Origin: Daedaleopsis sinensis | Taxonomy: Eukaryota; Basidiomycota; Agaricomycetes; Polyporales; Polyporaceae | DNA length: 64,000 nt | Direction of reading: 5' to 3' | Assembly: GCA_033807695.1 (NCBI GenBank) | Contig: CM066307.1 | Coordinates: 2,108,001 to 2,172,000, forward strand | Shown here: piece after piece, positions 47,375 to 59,489 of the stretch | Layout: each line of letters opens with the position of its first letter | How positions within the stretch are numbered: the stretch's first letter is position 1 | Translations under genes and position numbers: made by a program | The notes under the pieces: model-generated | Database searches by the model: none | What the model was told of the DNA's origin: nothing | Seen by the model: only the letters and a program-made list of their open reading frames with translations

Positions 47375-48620
47375 ATGTTCTCCAAGACCAGATACAGCAC
47401 AGGCTGCACACCTCCTCCATTCTTTTTCTCTCCGCCCTCCACGCCCCCACCGTTGATATCGATCATGAAGGAGCAACCGGCTTCCGGGACCTCCGATACT
47501 ACGATTGCTACCATCGTCGGTATCCCGAACGTTGCGAGCTCGACCAAGCAAGCCCCTAGCCCAACTGGCTCTTCGCGGAGCTCAGACGTTAAGCTCTTTG
47601 GAGGAACAGATTCTTCGAAAACTGCAACTCCGCGCCCAGGCACTCTTGGGGGCATCGATAACTCCGGGAGCAGCATCTTTGAAGCCCCTACACCAGCCAC
47701 TGCGTTCAACTTCGGCCCAAGTAGTAGTTTGTTCGCACCACCCAAACAGCTCTCGAACGGTGCGCCAGCGGACAAGAGCGTTTTCTTCACGAAGCCCGGC
47801 GGGGATAAGAAGACTCCTGCCTCTGCCTTCCCAGCGAGCACTGCCTTCAATCCCAGCGGCAGCGTATTTGGACCAGCCAGCCAGCCCCCGTTCAGCTTTT
47901 CTCAGTCGATGCCTGCTCCGAGCAGCACGTACGCACACCCGAGCGGCGAGATGGTGCACACCGGCATTTCATGTGGGTTCTGCGGCAAGACGAACATCCG
48001 GGGCGTGCGATACACGTGTCTGCAATGTTTGTGTGAGTGCTCTTCAACTGCTTAAGCTTATATCGACTCAACCTCACGCTCCTCGGGGTCGCCACAAGCA
48101 TATGACAGGTGCAGCGCGTGCATGGCGGCCCCTAAGGCATGGGCGTCGCACCACTCTAGCCACCAGTTCTTCCCAATCACCACACCCGGCGACTTCGGCG
48201 ACTGCAACGTGGTCAAGCAGGCTGGGTCCTACTGGAAGTCCGAGGCGAAAGTCACCCACCCAGGCGTCAGATGCGATGGATGCGCGAAGAGCATCGAGGG
48301 TGCCCGACATAAGTGCTTGCAGTGCGAAGGTGTGTTGCCCGTCCCGAACGTTCGCAAACGCAGATTCGAACACAGAGTATCTGCATTTCGTTCTCGTAGA
48401 CTTTGACTTCTGCGATGCCTGCATCGCCGACCCGCAGAAGCGCGCCCAGCACCCGCCCGCTCATCCGTTCTTCCCGATCGCTTCTGCGTCCGACAGGACG
48501 ACGTACGACCGCGCGCGGACGTTGTTCCGGACGAACACACCGACGATGGACCAGGTCCAACTACGACTACCGCGTCCTTCCGGCTTCGTCCGTGACCTTT
48601 GCACAGAGCAACGGTCGTGA
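47375..48620 (+). CDS. Protein with two ZZ-type zinc fingers
   Basis: Three exons (47375-48032, 48099-48329, 48400-48620), 1110 nt, 369 aa, in frame. The N-terminal 180 residues are low-complexity, Ser/Thr/Pro-rich with scattered FG/F-x-P pieces (SSLFAPP, GSVFGPAS). Two ZZ fingers follow. The first starts HTGISCGFCGKTNIRGVRYT and ends CSACMA after the first intron. The second starts THPGVRCDGCAKSIEGARHK and continues through DFDFCDACIA after the second intron. Each finger is followed by a His/Pro segment (HSSHQFFPI, HPAHPFFPI), as in proteins of the NBR1/autophagy-receptor or ubiquitin-pathway type. ZZ fingers bind zinc and often N-terminal degrons or histone tails. The role here is unknown. 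An in-frame ATG at 47464 is an alternative start. Confidence 0.8.
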
Positions 48621-49014
48621 GTGTGAGTGATCTCGGGCTGCCTCTGATGTAGGTGAGTTAGACAAGCGATAGACTTGAGGTCCGTCGTAAAGGCTGACAC
48701 TTGTATGTTCAAGAGTTAGATATGCAAGAATTGGTTCACACAATACAGCGCTGTACCCGAAACACTGGCCTGCGGGTCTGCGAGCCAAGCGTGCTAGCTC
48801 GGTATGATGCAAAGGGTACGCCGTATCACCGCAACTGCTGCCCAGTGCTCGACGCCGTACCTACACACTTGGCATTTGCGTTCGTTGCCGCCTAGAACCG
48901 TATATAGTATTAGGATACGGTAGCGCTCTCCTGGGAATGCTTGCATGCCAGTTACGTTACGAGGGTCGTCTCTCTTATCTCCTCCCTCCATGTCCTCAGA
49001 TCTCCTCGATTGCT
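48621..49014. other. Intergenic region
   Basis: No gene recognised. Confidence 0.4.
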
Positions 49015-51806
49015 ATGTCTAGCTTCCTGCACTATCACCCTGAGGTCCTCCCTGCTCCCTCTTTGGCTGACTACAACACGCAGAACGAGTTTGGAGATAC
49101 AGACTCGATCTACGAACAGATTCCCCGTTCAGAAACTGCATACTCAATCGCCGTCAACAGGAGAATCTTTCCCCTTGACATAGAGGAGCGATTCATCGAC
49201 CAGCTAGAAGATGACGTAGAAGCCTTGCGCCGCTGCGCTTTGGCCTGCCGCGTATGGCATCCCCGCAGTCGCTACCACCTCTTCCGTTCTATCCGTATCA
49301 GGACGAGAGCCGAATATCTGGAGATCTGCAGCTTTCTCGAGGCCCACAGACATCTTGCTCTCCTGGTAGGCACACTCACAATCACCCCCACACACGAGGA
49401 GCCGCGACCTTTGACTCTCCTCGGAGTTGCTTTGGTCCCGTTGCTGGCCCGCCTTCCCCGTCTTCAAAGTTACAGGCTGCGCCAGAAAGGTGCCAGTGAC
49501 TGCAAGATTGCCAATATTGATGCACTCAAATCGAGCGTGTTATCCTATCACCCGAATACCCTTACATCACTCCGACAATACGCACATGGTGTGCAGTACC
49601 TGCGACTGGAGTCAGTCGTGTTCCGGGATTCGCACGAGCTGGCGCGGTTCGTGATATCACTCCCTTCCTTACGGAATCTGCATTGCGTTGGTGTTACTCA
49701 AGCTAGCGAACGCCCGCTAAACACCGAGTCGCGGTTTATTGGCAAGTCGCGGCTGGCGAGTCTAACGGTAAGTCGATGTGCAGCAGAGATCGGTCACCGG
49801 CCTACTAACGAAAGGGCCTCGTAGTTGCAGCATGTGGATCTGAACGTCACGGAGATCCTTGTACAACTATCCTTATCCTCGTTAGAGTCGATGACACTGG
49901 AATATAATTTCGGCGACATATCCGGTGCTATATGGGAAGGTACGTTTTTTCGCACCGTATAATGGCGCATCTGACTCACTGCAGACCGTGATTGTCACAG
50001 CTCGCGATAATGCGGTACTTCAACCACTCACCGCGCTGAAGGATCTACGCGTCTCCTTCACATATGAGCCCGGGGGGGCGACCCTGGAGGAATTTTTGCG
50101 ACTAACCCGTCGGGCACTTCCACGACTTCATCACCCTTCAACACTTCATACTCTCTCGATCGTGCTGCCTTATCTCCATTGCACCTTCCTCAGTAGGGCA
50201 CTAGGCAAAGAAGCTCGAGACCAATGTCTTGATTTAGACGACTTCCTCGCCAGATACGAGAAGATCCGGGTCGTTTTCGATTTGCCTAGTGTCAAGCGGA
50301 ATAACGGTGGATCTTGGGCGAGCTTGCTCGGGCTCAGGTTCCCAAAAGTGCAAGCCAGAGCGGGCCTTCATGTTGTATCGTCGGCAGGTGGGTTCCGAGT
50401 CGTCCGAGATGGGATTTAGCCCAATCGATTCTTATCTACGACACACAGATAACCGGGTATGGGGACATGACAGTGCTGTCAAAGTGTTACAAGTCTATCC
50501 AGACTCGGGGGCGTTGTTGTCATGCTCAGCAGATGGGAACATCTTGACATGGGACATCCACCACGAAGGCGTTCTCCGCAACTCATTCCGCCTCGATGCC
50601 AGTCGTGTTGGTGCTCTCTCCATCTCGCTTTTCCCTTTTCCTCAAATCTTCGCCTGCGTTGAGGGCTCACAGAATATCTCCATCTGGGACGCTGACACGG
50701 GCGACAGGGTGAGAACGCTGAAAGCTGGTCCAGAAGGAGTCAATGCCTTCACATGCTCGACGAATGGTCGGATCATTGTGACTGCATCCGTTAGACAACG
50801 CCATCGTCGTGTTTACCCGGTCGGTATCGACGGTTACCAGATCGATGTACATCTCTGGCAGAACAGCGCAAGGCGCCACGCGGAGTACGAGGTCGTGGAC
50901 ACGATATCTCTCCGTACAAAGGGGTATGCATCTGGGACAAATGGGCAGATTCAAGGTACGAAGGAGCCATACAACGTCAGTGCCAGTAGGTCATACTCCG
51001 TTCAGGACGACTTGGACATACCTGAACAGATTAAGGCCGTCGCCCTGTCCCCCAGTCGACTCGTCCTTGCCTGTATCGAAAAGCATGGCTCGAGGACCCT
51101 TTCTAGCGTCTGGCGACGTGACTCTAAATACGCATCTACTACACAGCCGCGATGGTTTCGTGTTATATATACCCTTTACGACCGGGACACCACCTCCGTG
51201 ACAGCGTGGGCTTTCTGCCCTACTTCCTATATCCCTTCCAACACCCCTGGGGTTACATGGTCAGCATCAGCACCGAAGTTCTCCCACGAATGCGACCGGT
51301 TCGCTGCAGGATTCTCCGACGGAAGAGTGGTAGTGTCGTACATACCACTAGGTTTGGGGTGGACTGGGCTGGCAACGGAGCACGACAGGACAGTGACAAA
51401 GACTGTGTCAGCGCACTCCATAACAGTCACCAGCGTCGCTTTCTCTCCTGACGGCAAACTCCTAGTCTCCGCATCTGCAGACGGGTCGATCAAAGCCGTT
51501 CATCACGAAGACGCGATCGTCCACGACCACAAATTCCACCACATCCCGTCCATGAAGGGGCACACAGACGCGGTGCACGCCGTGTGTGTGTCCCCCAGTG
51601 GCAAATATATCGCTTCCGCCTCGGAGGACAAGACCGTCCGCCTGTGGAGCACGCGCAACTGGTCGTGCGTCGCCGTCTTCACCGAGCACCGAGCTGCCGT
51701 CACGCATGTGGTGTTCACCCCGGAGGGAGATGCGGTCTGGTCTGGGGCACGCGACGGCGCCGTGCGAAGACATCCGTTCTTGTACATGATTCGGGGAGGG
51801 GCTTAG
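49015..51806 (+). CDS. Probable F-box protein fused to WD40 repeats
   Basis: Four exons: 49015-49767, 49825-49939, 50001-50387, 50449-51806; 2613 nt, 870 aa, in frame. The N-terminal F-box-like block (about residues 51-92) reads IFPLDIEERFIDQLEDDVEA followed by LRRCALACRVWHPRSRYHLF. A leucine-rich region of the usual basidiomycete F-box type follows. The C-terminal half has WD repeats: GHDSAVKVLQVYPDSGALLS with NILTWDI, TVTSVAFSPDGKLLVSASAD, GHTDAVHAVCVSPSGKYIAS with KTVRLWS, and AVTHVVFTPEGDAVWSGARD. The 61-bp intron 50388-50448 (GTGGGT..CACAG) joins the halves in phase. Without this intron there would be two genes: the F-box part ending at 50417-50419, and a WD40 gene starting at an ATG at 50370 or 50409, overlapping it. 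If fused, it would act as an SCF ubiquitin ligase substrate receptor. Confidence 0.68.
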
Positions 51807-52036
51807 TCTGCTCTGATGAACACAGGTGAGTGCTCCGAAATTAAATGTCGTTCGTAGACGGAAGAGAACAGGCAATTCACTGACCCGTCCCGCTGCAGAT
51901 ACTGACTCTGAACGTTGATACAACAGAAGCATCTGCTGCCAGACGACGTGGGGTCATACCGATCCATCCATAAGACGTGAAATGTAACATAATGATACAA
52001 CATGTATATGCAACCTCCCTTCACCTACTCGATAAA
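51807..52036. other. Short convergent intergenic region
   Basis: Lies between the stop codons of the WD40-containing gene (plus) and the chitinase (minus). Nothing else is seen. Confidence 0.6.
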
Positions 52037-53856
52037 TCAGACGGGGAAGACGCGGGACTTGATGCGAGGCTTCTGGGGCTTCGCTAAGGATCCTTGCATG
52101 GCCGCCGTGCCCGTCGTCTTATTCCGGCGTGCCTGCTGGGGAGTAATCCTCTCCGCAGACGCGACCATAGCGGTCTTGATGCCCAAGTCGAACCGGCCGT
52201 TCGCTGTGTGCACCCGCGCCGTCAGCCACGGCTCATCCTCATCCTCACGCATATCCGCACGCGAAGAAGACTTACCATGTGCGGTGTCTGCATCCCACAG
52301 CATGACGCCGCCGAAGGACGAGTACTTGCTCTGCGCGTCCGCGACGAAGCTCGCGAGCGTGCTGACGCCGACGTAGCCCTCGCCCGCGGCGTCCGCGGAG
52401 CCGGGCGCGCCGATGTACACCTTGACATGCGGGTTCGCGGACTTGGTCTTCGCCCAGGTGTCCCACGTCGCGAAGTTGTACTCCGAGGGCTGGTCGAGCC
52501 CGCAGTAGTTGTTGTCTAGGGAGGGCGAAGTGGTGAGAACGCAGAGTTGTTGAGGAAGAGGAAGGGAATTGGACGCACAGAACTGCACGTATACGGCGTC
52601 GAAGGGGGCGGCGTTGAGCGCGGCGCCGATGTACGCGTCTGGGTAGGGACATTGCGGTGCTGCTGTGAAGTAGTAGTATCTGTAAGAACGGAATCGTTGT
52701 GAGTATGCATGAAGCCGACTCATAGAGCAAGACTTTAGGTGAACGTACTTGTTCTTGTTCGTCACGTCAATGACGACAGCCTTGTCTTCGTTGCTTGATC
52801 CGTGGTGGCTCGCCGTGCCGGTACTCGCGGCGGAGCTGACATGTTTCGTGGCATTAGTGTTGGCATGCACCGCGGCGGACGGGAACGTGGTTGAGTTAAA
52901 CGACGTCTCCCCCGCCCTCGACCGGATGCGGTTCACAAACGCAGCATAGTGCGCAGGGGTGCCGCTCTCGATGTCCAGGTCAATGCTACTCGTCAAAAGG
53001 TCGCCAACATCAACATAGAACGATAAACGGTATCCCGACCATACGCACCCATCCAAGACAGCGTCCCCGAACGGCCGCGTGCTGCTCTGGCCCCCAAGGA
53101 ACAGATCCCAGATTTGGTCCCCGAACGTCTGCGCCTGCGCGTCCGACGAAAAGCCGACCTGGCCAGTCGCGCCGCCCAGGGAGAGCGTGACGAGCTTTCC
53201 GGCGGCCTGGCACGTCTTGATGTCCTGTGCGAGGAAGGAGCAGTTCGCGAGTGCGGTCCCGGGGAAGACGCCGTTGTCCCATTGGTTGCATGTCTGTTGC
53301 CCATCGTATCCGGCGTTTCGACATTAGAGTTGGAGTTGAGCCGGAGAGTGTGGTGCGTCACATGGGGCGCGCAGAAGCATGCGGGGGAGGAATAAATAGA
53401 GGAGGGTGCCACGCGCAGCAGCAGAAGGGAGAGGACGCCGGGAGGTTAGTATGCCGCTTCTGCTACCGAGGACGGCCCGGCGGGACGACTTACGTTGGCG
53501 AAGTCGATGACGGGCTCCCCGCCTGTCCCTCGGAAGATGTAGAGGAACGCGAGGGGAAAGACGTCGACGGTGCTGTCCGTGCAGTAGTACGAGAGCCGCT
53601 GCTGGCTACCCTCGGAGTCCTGGCCCCAGTACCTGCAGTCGCAAATGAATAGACGTGAGAGCGAGCTCGCAGGCAGTCACGGCACGAACTCCAAGAGTGG
53701 AGTCGACGTACACAGCGAGCTGGGAAACGGTTAGCTTCGCCATCAGGGAGCAGTGGAGCAACGACCCACGTTATCGTTCCTAGTGTTGTCGAACGCCGAG
53801 ACGCGTCCGGCCATCCCGAGAGCCAGGAGACAAGTGGTAGCGAGCATGGAGAGCAT
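52037..53856 (-). CDS. Secreted GH18 chitinase without chitin-binding module
   Basis: Eight exons: 53856-53770, 53719-53712, 53632-53494, 53293-53049, 52985-52749, 52679-52579, 52515-52276, 52203-52037; 1224 nt, 407 aa, in frame. Exon 2 is an 8-nt micro-exon at the same position as in the chitinase at 35351. A signal peptide (LATTCLLALGMAGRVSA) is followed by YWGQDSEGSQQRLSYYC, VTLSLGGATGQVGFSS and the active-site block DGIDLDIES with catalytic Glu at about 166. An insertion of about 60 residues rich in Asn/Thr/Ser/His (ANTNATKHVSSAASTGTASH) sits after AHYAAFVNRIRSRAG. AAPQCPYPDAYIGAAL and SSFGGVMLWDADTAHG close the barrel. The C-terminus is a basic tail (KTTGTAAMQGSLAKPQKPRI) instead of a binding domain. 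It probably degrades soluble or wall chitin. Confidence 0.93.
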
Positions 53857-55701
53857 CCTGGAAGTCGGGTGTTGCAGAGGGCACACTCGAGAACGTAGAC
53901 GAAGACCTGGGAGGAGACACCGGAGTCCCCTGCAGTATTCCGCTTGGACCTCATGTCTCTTATACACCCGCCTCCCCGGGATGGCCATCCTCGAAGCACC
54001 CTCGGGAAATCATCCCGCCCTTTCTCCGCCAGATATACGGCATCGCATGGGCAGATGGCCAATGTCCGCGTGCTGCGACCCGTGTCGCGACATCCATGCC
54101 GTCCACTGCGGTCTGCTCGAAACTAGGCACCGAGATAACCATCCTGGAGGGTCACATCAGCACATTCGACTGACAGACGAATGGATATGGATACTTACGA
54201 CTTGTAGCTCGTAGCTTATTGGACGCAGGGGGTAGCACTAATGCTATCGAGAACGCTAGGAGAGAGGCCTAGGCAACATGAGAGATCGGAACATCGTTAT
54301 TCCCTCGGGGTAGTGCTGTCCGTCGTGTCCACTAGTCCAAGAGCGCTGCAGAATCAGATGACGCTGAGGGTCGGGTATCCTTGCCTTCCGTGATTCGTGT
54401 GCTTCAATTCAGGTGGTGGGCCGTGTCATGTTCGGCAGAGTCTCTAGTATGCACGAGGTTAGCAAGCGCGAAAGACGATCCTTCAAGTTGGTGAGGCCAG
54501 CTTGCTCACGAGACATGATTCAAGATAGCTCCGCGAAGCACTTTACGAAACTCCAGGAATAGAACGGGGAGGCATGTTGGCAAAGACGAGGCTGATCTGC
54601 AACCGAGAGATAGAATTCCGAGGACACAAGGAGCGATTGGTCGGGACCGAGAGACGCCAATAGAAACAAGAGAGCAGCGAAATCAGATGCATGTGCGTCC
54701 AAGGCAGAGCGGTGTCTATAGGAGATCACGACATTCAGGGTCTGTTTTGGGGAGCCTCTCGGGAGGAAGATACTCACTGAACTCGTTCACGCGCATGCAA
54801 GTGGCCAATCATGATGTTCCATTCCGCGCGCTGGAGCACATGTTTGCGATTTCTGCGTATGCACGAGGTGATACCTTTGCATCACGGGGCTCACAACACC
54901 GTCTAGCTTGACATGAATAGACGTTATGGTTAGTGCGTTTCCTTAGCAGCCTTATATCAACCGACTTGCTAGATCACGGCTTAAACTCATCGCGAGTGTG
55001 CTTGTCACAAGGTGGCTTGTTTGACAGAGCTGTTCACTCTTGAACCACTGCGCTATTGAGACCATCCGGTGCAAGAGGTAGTCTCAACGGCCCCGTGCTA
55101 GAGGCAGCAGACAAAAGGAATGTGGACGCACGCATTAGCGTCGACAGCATGCATATGGTACCGGTCTTTCGTCTTTCATCTTACTCGTCCCACTCCACTC
55201 ACATAAGGCGATAGATGACTGAACTTGTGCGTACCGTGAGAGATGGCTCAGATGGGGAAACCTCTGCATTATCAATGTTCAACTTTGCTCAATCACATCC
55301 CGAGCGATGCCCATGGGCAATGTAGCGCGATGAAAAGCACTGATAGCCTGGTAACAAATACGATAGTGTCAGCGCAAGTCAAAATCTGCCTGGGTAAACA
55401 GTATGATAATGTACTCACATCTAGTACCCTTGAAGCCCAGGTAGCATGCATATTACACTCGTTAGTCTGCGTACAGCACCCATCCATAAGTTCCTGAGAG
55501 GTCCGAGGCAGAGCTTGTCTTTTTCGACGATGGTCCGACGGCGGTTGCGGTCAAGTCAGTCTTGGTCAAGTCCGCTCCGGGCCCTGACGTCGTTGGCGTC
55601 TAAGCGATTGTGGCTCACCTCACGGGCGTTTTCTCCTTGCTCTCATACCACCACCACCCCACTCTCTCTTGCGTACTACACCTGAAGCATATAGAACGAA
55701 C
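53857..55701. other. No recognisable gene (1.8 kb)
   Basis: Short scattered frames on both strands, none with a domain or coherent exon pattern. A TATA-like TATAAG on the minus strand near 53964 could serve the chitinase. I see no transposon ends. Confidence 0.4.
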
Positions 55702-56373
55702 ATGTCCACTAGACAAGCACGTCGTCCCGCAGCATCCGCACCGTCAGATGGATCGCGGACGATCGTCGTCGAAGACAGCCAACCGCGCGAAGAGGACCAG
55801 GCAGGCGGCCAGCCCTCCACAGTCGGCTCCCTCCGCCTCCGAGGGAGGGGCAACCGCCGCCAGCGGGTGGTATGGCGGGAAGATGTTGTAGATAATGAAG
55901 GGGCCGGGAAGAAGAAGTCCAAAAGTCCGTCCATTTTCTGATGATCCTCATTCGTCGCGACATTGAATGCAATGCTGCCCATTCTGTTACTCCGCAACGC
56001 CGCTGCGCACACAGTATGCTGCATATACCACAAACCCCGTCAGTTCGACGAGTCGTCTTCATCAGACTCGAGCGACGACGACTCGGACTCCGACGACGAC
56101 GACGAACGCGCCCATCGGCGGTGTAATCATGACCACGACCCAGACCAAGGCCCCAATCACGGAGAGCATGCTGATGGCACAGCGTCGAGAGACTCGCAGG
56201 GCGGAGGGATCGTTCATGAGCTCGAGAGCGACTCGGACGACGCCAACGCGTACGAGCGGATGCCCCGGAAGAAACCTAAGAAGGGCAAGAACGTTGCTCC
56301 GAGTGAATGTGAGTCACAATCCGCCACTATTCATCATACAACCGCCCGATTGAACTGCTTATTCTCAGCATAA
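55702..56373 (+). CDS. Type 1 protein phosphatase inhibitor (YPI1/PPP1R11 family)
   Basis: Three exons (55702-55924, 56015-56308, 56369-56373), 522 nt, 173 aa, in frame; the last exon is only 5 nt (two codon bases plus the stop). The family signature spans the first intron: RRQRVVWREDVVDNEGAGKK, then KSKICCIYHKPRQFDESSS. The stretch around RVVW provides the RVxF-type docking site for PP1, and the CCIYHKPR segment with its Cys/His residues is diagnostic. It is followed by a long acidic Ser/Asp tract and a basic C-terminus (RKKPKKGKN), typical of a nuclear regulator. The first donor is GTCCGT, unusual but fitting. It binds and regulates PP1 (Glc7), mainly in the nucleus. Confidence 0.92.
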
Positions 56374-56513
56374 ATGATACGAGCTCGATACAGAGGCAGT
56401 CAGTCAGAAGTTCGCTCTACAGTTGTATCACATATATCGAGTATCGTTTCGCACTTACTGGACATTTCATCGCGCTTTCCCTCGTCAGTATGTCTTCTCC
56501 CTGAGGCCGCCAC

Positions 56514-57584
56514 TCACTCCTCGCCCAGCCTGCCCCTCACGGGCTCCAGCTCAAAAGTGTTCCAGAACTCCCTGCTGTCCATCCCCCGCCCGATGACCTC
56601 CGCCGACCTCGGAAGGGCTCGAACGCCCGCCTCGTTCATGAGCTCCCGCACCCACAGCGTCTGCTTGCCCTCCTCTCCCCATGCAGCTGCCCAGTCCCAC
56701 CAGTCGTACACATGCCCGTCCGTGACAAGCCACCGCTCGCCAGCGGCGCGATCGAAGTGTGCGTGCACCGCGAGGATCGCCCGTGCGACGTCCAAGCCGT
56801 GGATCATGTGAATGCTTCCCTGTATTGCGTGTCCCGATTCCGAGCAGAGCGAGTGAGGCCAGACCGTCAGCGTTCTCTCCAGTCTCGATCGGCCGTGCGT
56901 AGTGCGTACCTTCCCCTTCAGCACCTCCTTCGAGGTCGCGACGCGCGGCACGAACGCCTTGACCTGGCGGCGCCCGCCCCAGAGCCCGCACAGGTCGAGC
57001 ACGGTCGTCGGTGTCGTGGGGGCGAGCGCGAGCAGCTCCGTCTCCGCGCGCGCACGCTCGTTCCCCTCGTTGAACGGCGAGTGCCGGTCCGTCCACTCCA
57101 GCGCGCCGCCTAAGTTCCGAGTCGCGGCGTCCGGACGCTGCCAGTGCGCCGCGGTCGCCTCGCCCTTCGCTGTCGGCCCGCCCTGCGCCCCAGCCACGTT
57201 AGTGTCCCTTCACGATGAACATGCACACTGCCTGTTACTACGTACGTCCCAGATTCCCGACGACCCGAGCTGGATGAACGCGGTCTTTGGAGTACCAGTC
57301 ACAGCCGCGTGCGTCTGCTGGTACAGCTGCACCAGCCGCTCCGACGCCCCAGAGACGTATATCGGGAACGTGATGAGCACGGTGCGCGCGGCGGGTAGCG
57401 CTGCGAACGGGCCTGCATCGTCCGACGCGGGGTCGAACGCGAACGCGAGAGTGCCGTCGCGCCCGTCGCGCGTCGTCGCCGCGTACGACACGCTGCGCGT
57501 CTGGCAGAGCGGGATGAGGAAGGTCGACGTCCAGCCGGCGCCGAGGATGAGGATGTCGACGGGGGAGGGGGACATGGTGGACAT
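56514..57584 (-). CDS. NAD(P)-binding Rossmann-fold protein
   Basis: Three exons (57584-57246, 57182-56910, 56819-56514), each a whole number of codons, 305 aa. The N-terminus has a Rossmann dinucleotide-binding motif (VDILILGAGWTSTFLIPLC, GxGxxS/T), followed by YAATTRDGRDGTLAF. Then come FIQLGSSGIWD, a substrate-side segment with TDRHSPFNEGNERARAE, LDLCGLWGGRRQVKAFVPRV, and a C-terminal part with IHMIHGLDVARAILAVHAHF and GERWLVTDGHVYDWWDWAA. This resembles extended SDR/NmrA-type epimerase-like proteins of unknown substrate found in many fungi. No signal peptide; probably cytosolic. It converges on YPI1 with 140 bp between stops and is head-to-tail with TFIIF beta upstream. Confidence 0.82.
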
Positions 57585-57916
57585 GGTGGTGAGAAGCAAG
57601 TTGCAGATGCAGATGCCGTGGGTTGGGCCCCGCGGACCTACGTACGTGTCTCGGGCTGGATCTGGGGTGCGAATTACCTTTTGCGACGAGCACCAGAGCA
57701 GCTGCACCCTCACGGGGCGATAGGATGATACTAGATTCGATTGCAGGGCGTAGTGTAGCTAGCGTGCGGTAGAAATACACAATACATAAGTATGCGGGTG
57801 TGCTCAACAGAAGTCCGCGTTCGTGTCAGCGAGCGAGAGTGACCAGAGCTCAAGCCAAGACCTCTATCACGTCTACATGGCCGTGGACGGGGACGGAGAT
57901 GGACGTGCATGGACGA
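57585..57916. other. Short intergenic region
   Basis: Lies between the start of the Rossmann-fold gene and the stop of the TFIIF beta gene, both on the minus strand. No further feature. Confidence 0.5.
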
Positions 57917-59253
57917 TCATGAGACCTCCTCCATATCGTCGTCATCGTCAGAGTCGGAGTCGGAGTCGTCGAAGTCTTCGCCCTCCATCTTGATATCCTC
58001 GGCCTTGACTCCACTTGGGCCGGGTACATCCTCTGCTTTGATCTGCACGGAGCGAGCCAAGGTCAAAGACCAAGCACGATGTGACCACGAATAAGGATGT
58101 CTCGAGGTCTGTGTGCCATGCAACGGCCAAGAGGCAGCAGATGACCCATGCCACAATGCATGGAGGGAGAATTCTCGCAGATCATCATGCTCGGTATTGC
58201 ATGGGCACACAGCCGGTAACAGCAGAATGCACTCACCCCCTCGCCCTTGTAGTTCGCCATGAGCTCCCAGTTGCCGTTGAACTCTCCGGACCGGTGCAGG
58301 AATGCGACCTCGCTGAGGACCTCTTTGAGATACGCCTCTGGCTGCTGTGTGCGTTCTCGCAACGCCTTGATAGACCATCGCTCCTTCTGAGCGAAAGCGC
58401 GGAAGAGCTCGTCGAGCAGCTTGTCGCGCGGTATGCGCGCCATGCGCTCCCACTCTTTCTTGTCCTTTTTCTGCTTTCCTCTCTGCGAGCCCACAACGCC
58501 GCGTCAGCACCTGCAAGGTCAGACCGCAGAAGAGCACGCACGGTGAAGTCGAACCCGCCCCTGTGCTGGTTCACGCCGCTCGTGAGCTGGTTGATCTTGT
58601 CCTGGCTGCCCATCGCGTCCTCGATCATGCGCAGCTGTCTCTTCGGCTGGTTCGCCATCCTATTGCGCTCCTTGAGCCGCTGGCGGTACCCGGCCGTGAG
58701 CAGCGGCCGGAGGTTGCACTCGTGCTTGACGCGGCCGGTGAGGATCGTCGTGCGCGCGCGCGAGGCGGTCCCGGGCTCCTTCTCGCGCTCGGCAACGACG
58801 ATCTGGTTCTCGACGTCCTCGTTCACCATGTCCATCTCGTACTCCTCCCCGCCGAGCGACGGGTCCGCCGGGTCCGGGGGCAGCACGAGCATGATCCGCG
58901 GTTTCTTGCCCGTCGCGGACTCGGCGTGCGGGTACACGCGGATGGTGGCCAGGTGGAGGCCCTCCTCGTCGATGGCAGACCAACGCTCCATGAGATGTCG
59001 GGGGATCTTCACGGCCGGACGAGAGAGGGATGTACAGCACAGACGAAGCCGGATGGCAACGACATGCTCGAGACTGAGCTGGGGCGAGCACTGCGGCGGT
59101 TCGGGTGCGCACCTTGACAAGCCACACTCGCCCATCTCCCGCATCCATCATGAGAGGCTCATCCGGGTCTGGCTGGGTGTCCTCGTCATGGCCTCCCTGC
59201 ACCGAGTCGAACTGCTTGGAGTCTTCATCCTCGATCATCGTGGTATCTTCCAT
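57917..59253 (-). CDS. TFG2: Transcription initiation factor IIF, beta subunit
   Basis: Four exons (59253-59113, 59006-58542, 58482-58237, 58042-57917), 978 nt, 325 aa, each exon a whole number of codons. The N-terminal triple-barrel region contains VWLVKIPRHLMERWSAIDEE and LATIRVYPHAES. The middle has TTILTGRVKHECNLRPLLTA and RNRMANQPKRQLRMIED. The C-terminal winged-helix domain reads RIPRDKLLDELFRAFAQKER, then EAYLKEVLSEVAFLHRSGEF and NWELMANYKGEG. The protein ends in an acidic tail (DDSDSDSDDDDDMEEVS). These are the hallmarks of RAP30/Tfg2, which recruits RNA polymerase II to promoters together with TFIIF alpha. It shares a 236-bp divergent promoter with VPS28. Confidence 0.95.
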
Positions 59254-59489
59254 TTTGCAAGCCGTAGAATATGCTGTCTGTGATCTAGAGGAGGAGAATA
59301 AGAAGCTGTGGAAACACGCAGACAGCAGGGTATATAGGCGACACCAGCAGGAGGAGGATGGAGGTAACAAGACAAGTCTTGGATAGCAGCTGAGGAAGAC
59401 ACTGGCAGTGGCAGTGGAAGACAAGGCCGCAGAGTAACACGTGCCCGTGAAGACAATGTGAGCGCTTATGCGCCTTGTCCGCCCCCGCC
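59254..59489. promoter_or_regulatory. Divergent promoter of TFIIF beta and VPS28
   Basis: Only 236 bp separate the two start codons, so both 5' UTRs and core promoters lie here. No clear TATA box is seen, as expected for housekeeping genes. Confidence 0.6.
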
